A DNA stretch of 6,054 nucleotides from Acidobacteriota bacterium (GTDB lineage Bacteria; Acidobacteriota; Terriglobia; UBA7540). The stretch lies in the NCBI GenBank assembly GCA_021789565.1, contig JAJYJL010000570.1, forward strand, positions 1 through 6,054, written 5' to 3'. Made by a program: the position numbers and the translations under genes. The stretch's first letter is position 1. Every line of letters starts with the position of its first letter. Positions 5,111-6,054 of this stretch are shown piece after piece. The notes beneath the pieces are model-generated. The model saw only the letters and a program-made list of their open reading frames with translations. It did not search any database and had not been told where the DNA came from.

Positions 5111-6054
5111 ATGAGCGAGAATCCTTTAAAACAATTGGACAAATATGGCCAGAGCGTCTGGCACGATTACATCCGCCGCAAGGAAATTCTTTCCGGCGGC
5201 TTGAAAAAGAGGATCGATGAAGACGGCCTGCTGGGCGTTACCTCGAACCCGAGCATTTTTGAGAAGGCCATCGCCGGAAGCGACGATTATGACGGGAGCA
5301 TTCGCCAGTATGTGGCCGAAGGACTCGAAGCTCCGAAGATTTTCGAGAAGCTGGCCATCGAGGACATCCAGAAAGCTACGGATGAGTTCCGGGGCGTCTT
5401 TGAGAGGACGGGCGGACGAGACGGCTACGTGAGCCTGGAAGTTTCGCCGCTTCTCGCGCACGATACGCAGGGAAGTATTGAAGAGGCGCGGCGATTGTTC
5501 CGTGCCGTCAACCGGCCGAACGTGATGATCAAGATACCGGGGACGAAGGAGGGACTTCCCGCCATTGAACAGGCGCTCGCCGAAGGCATCAATATCAACA
5601 TCACGCTGCTTTTCGGGATGGAGCGTTACGCAGAAGTCGCCAACATTTACCTGAAGGCGCTCGAAAAAAGAGTTGCCGATGGCAAACCGATCGACAAGGT
5701 CGCTTCCGTGGCCAGCGTGTTTGTAAGCCGGATCGATACTCTGGTGGACGAAAAGCTGGAAGCCAGGCTGGCTGCCGCGAAGACACCGGAAGAACGTAAG
5801 AAAATCGAAAGCCTTGCCGGGCGGGTAGCGGTTGCCAATACCAAGCTGATCTACCAGAAATACAAAGAAATCTTTTTGACGCCCCGGTTTGAAGCATTGG
5901 CGAAAAAGGGGGCGCGCGTGCAGCGGCCGTTGTGGGGCTCGACCAGCACCAAGAATCCAAATTACAGCGACATCCTGTACGTGCAGGAACTGATCGGGCG
6001 CGACACCGTGAACACCATGCCCACCGCGACCATTGATGCCTACCGCGACCACGG
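5111..6054 (+). CDS. tal: Transaldolase (mycobacterial/cyanobacterial-type subfamily), 3' end outside the window
   Basis: Transfers the dihydroxyacetone unit from sedoheptulose 7-P to glyceraldehyde 3-P, linking the transketolase reactions to fructose 6-P; cytoplasmic TIM barrel. 314 codons plus two bases are visible. Motifs are GQSVWHDYIRR (residues 13-23), GVTSNPSIFEKAI (42-54), the Schiff-base lysine Lys141 in NVMIKIPGT (137-145), ITLLFG (164-169), RPLWGSTSTKNP (272-283) and DTVNTMPTATIDAYRDH at the edge. These fit the longer subfamily of about 360-380 residues rather than the 317-residue E. coli TalB type. In some bacteria this domain is fused to a C-terminal phosphoglucose isomerase. The window ends before the point where that could be seen, so a Tal-Pgi fusion is possible. 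It is preceded by a strong ribosome site and by tkt. Confidence 0.95.
   Translation, partial: MSENPLKQLDKYGQSVWHDYIRRKEILSGGLKKRIDEDGLLGVTSNPSIFEKAIAGSDDYDGSIRQYVAEGLEAPKIFEKLAIEDIQKATDEFRGVFERTGGRDGYVSLEVSPLLAHDTQGSIEEARRLFRAVNRPNVMIKIPGTKEGLPAIEQALAEGININITLLFGMERYAEVANIYLKALEKRVADGKPIDKVASVASVFVSRIDTLVDEKLEARLAAAKTPEERKKIESLAGRVAVANTKLIYQKYKEIFLTPRFEALAKKGARVQRPLWGSTSTKNPNYSDILYVQELIGRDTVNTMPTATIDAYRDH

Noticed and set aside
5126..6052. 308-codon minus-strand open frame opposite transaldolase
   Set aside because: It mirrors the transaldolase codons, and the plus strand carries all the catalytic motifs and the ribosome site.

Overview
The window looks like a chromosomal segment from a moderately GC-rich, free-living heterotrophic bacterium. 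Acidobacteriota is my best guess, from the style of the proteins and of the intergenic palindromes (motifs such as CACGACTTTAGTCGTG and GCGGCTAAAGCCGC). That is recollection-based inference, not a taxonomic result. There is no rRNA, tRNA, CRISPR array, phage or plasmid gene.

Layout. Positions 1-497 (minus strand) hold the first 165 codons of an aldehyde dehydrogenase of the CoA-acylating methylmalonate-semialdehyde dehydrogenase type. It starts at a TTG and runs off the left edge. Positions 498-816 contain no gene. They hold a palindrome-rich repeat (about 562-791) built as one inverted repeat nested inside another. Next on the minus strand are a complete small DUF2442 gene (817-1089) and, overlapping its start, a 5'-truncated DUF4160 remnant (1064-1219). 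The remnant begins immediately after the stop codon of gnd, and in phase with it. The gnd gene (1220-2626, minus) encodes a full-length 6-phosphogluconate dehydrogenase. A 177-bp divergent intergenic region (2627-2803) has a perfect TATAAT and an operator-like inverted repeat. It separates gnd from a rightward pair: transketolase (2804-4924) and a transaldolase (from 5111) that runs off the right edge.

How the genes work together. The core is a pentose phosphate pathway cluster. Gnd makes ribulose 5-phosphate plus a reduced nicotinamide cofactor and CO2 (oxidative branch). Transketolase and transaldolase interconvert C3-C7 sugar phosphates (non-oxidative branch). Oxidative and non-oxidative genes are divergently transcribed from a shared control region. 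The coenzyme-binding loop of Gnd carries Asp-Ile-Asp where NADP enzymes have Asn-Arg-Ser/Thr, which suggests an NAD preference.

I see no clearly undescribed multi-gene system. The points most worth a second look are the nested repeat element, the decayed DUF4160/DUF2442 pair abutting gnd, the cofactor motif of Gnd and the inverted repeat centred on the predicted transketolase transcription start.
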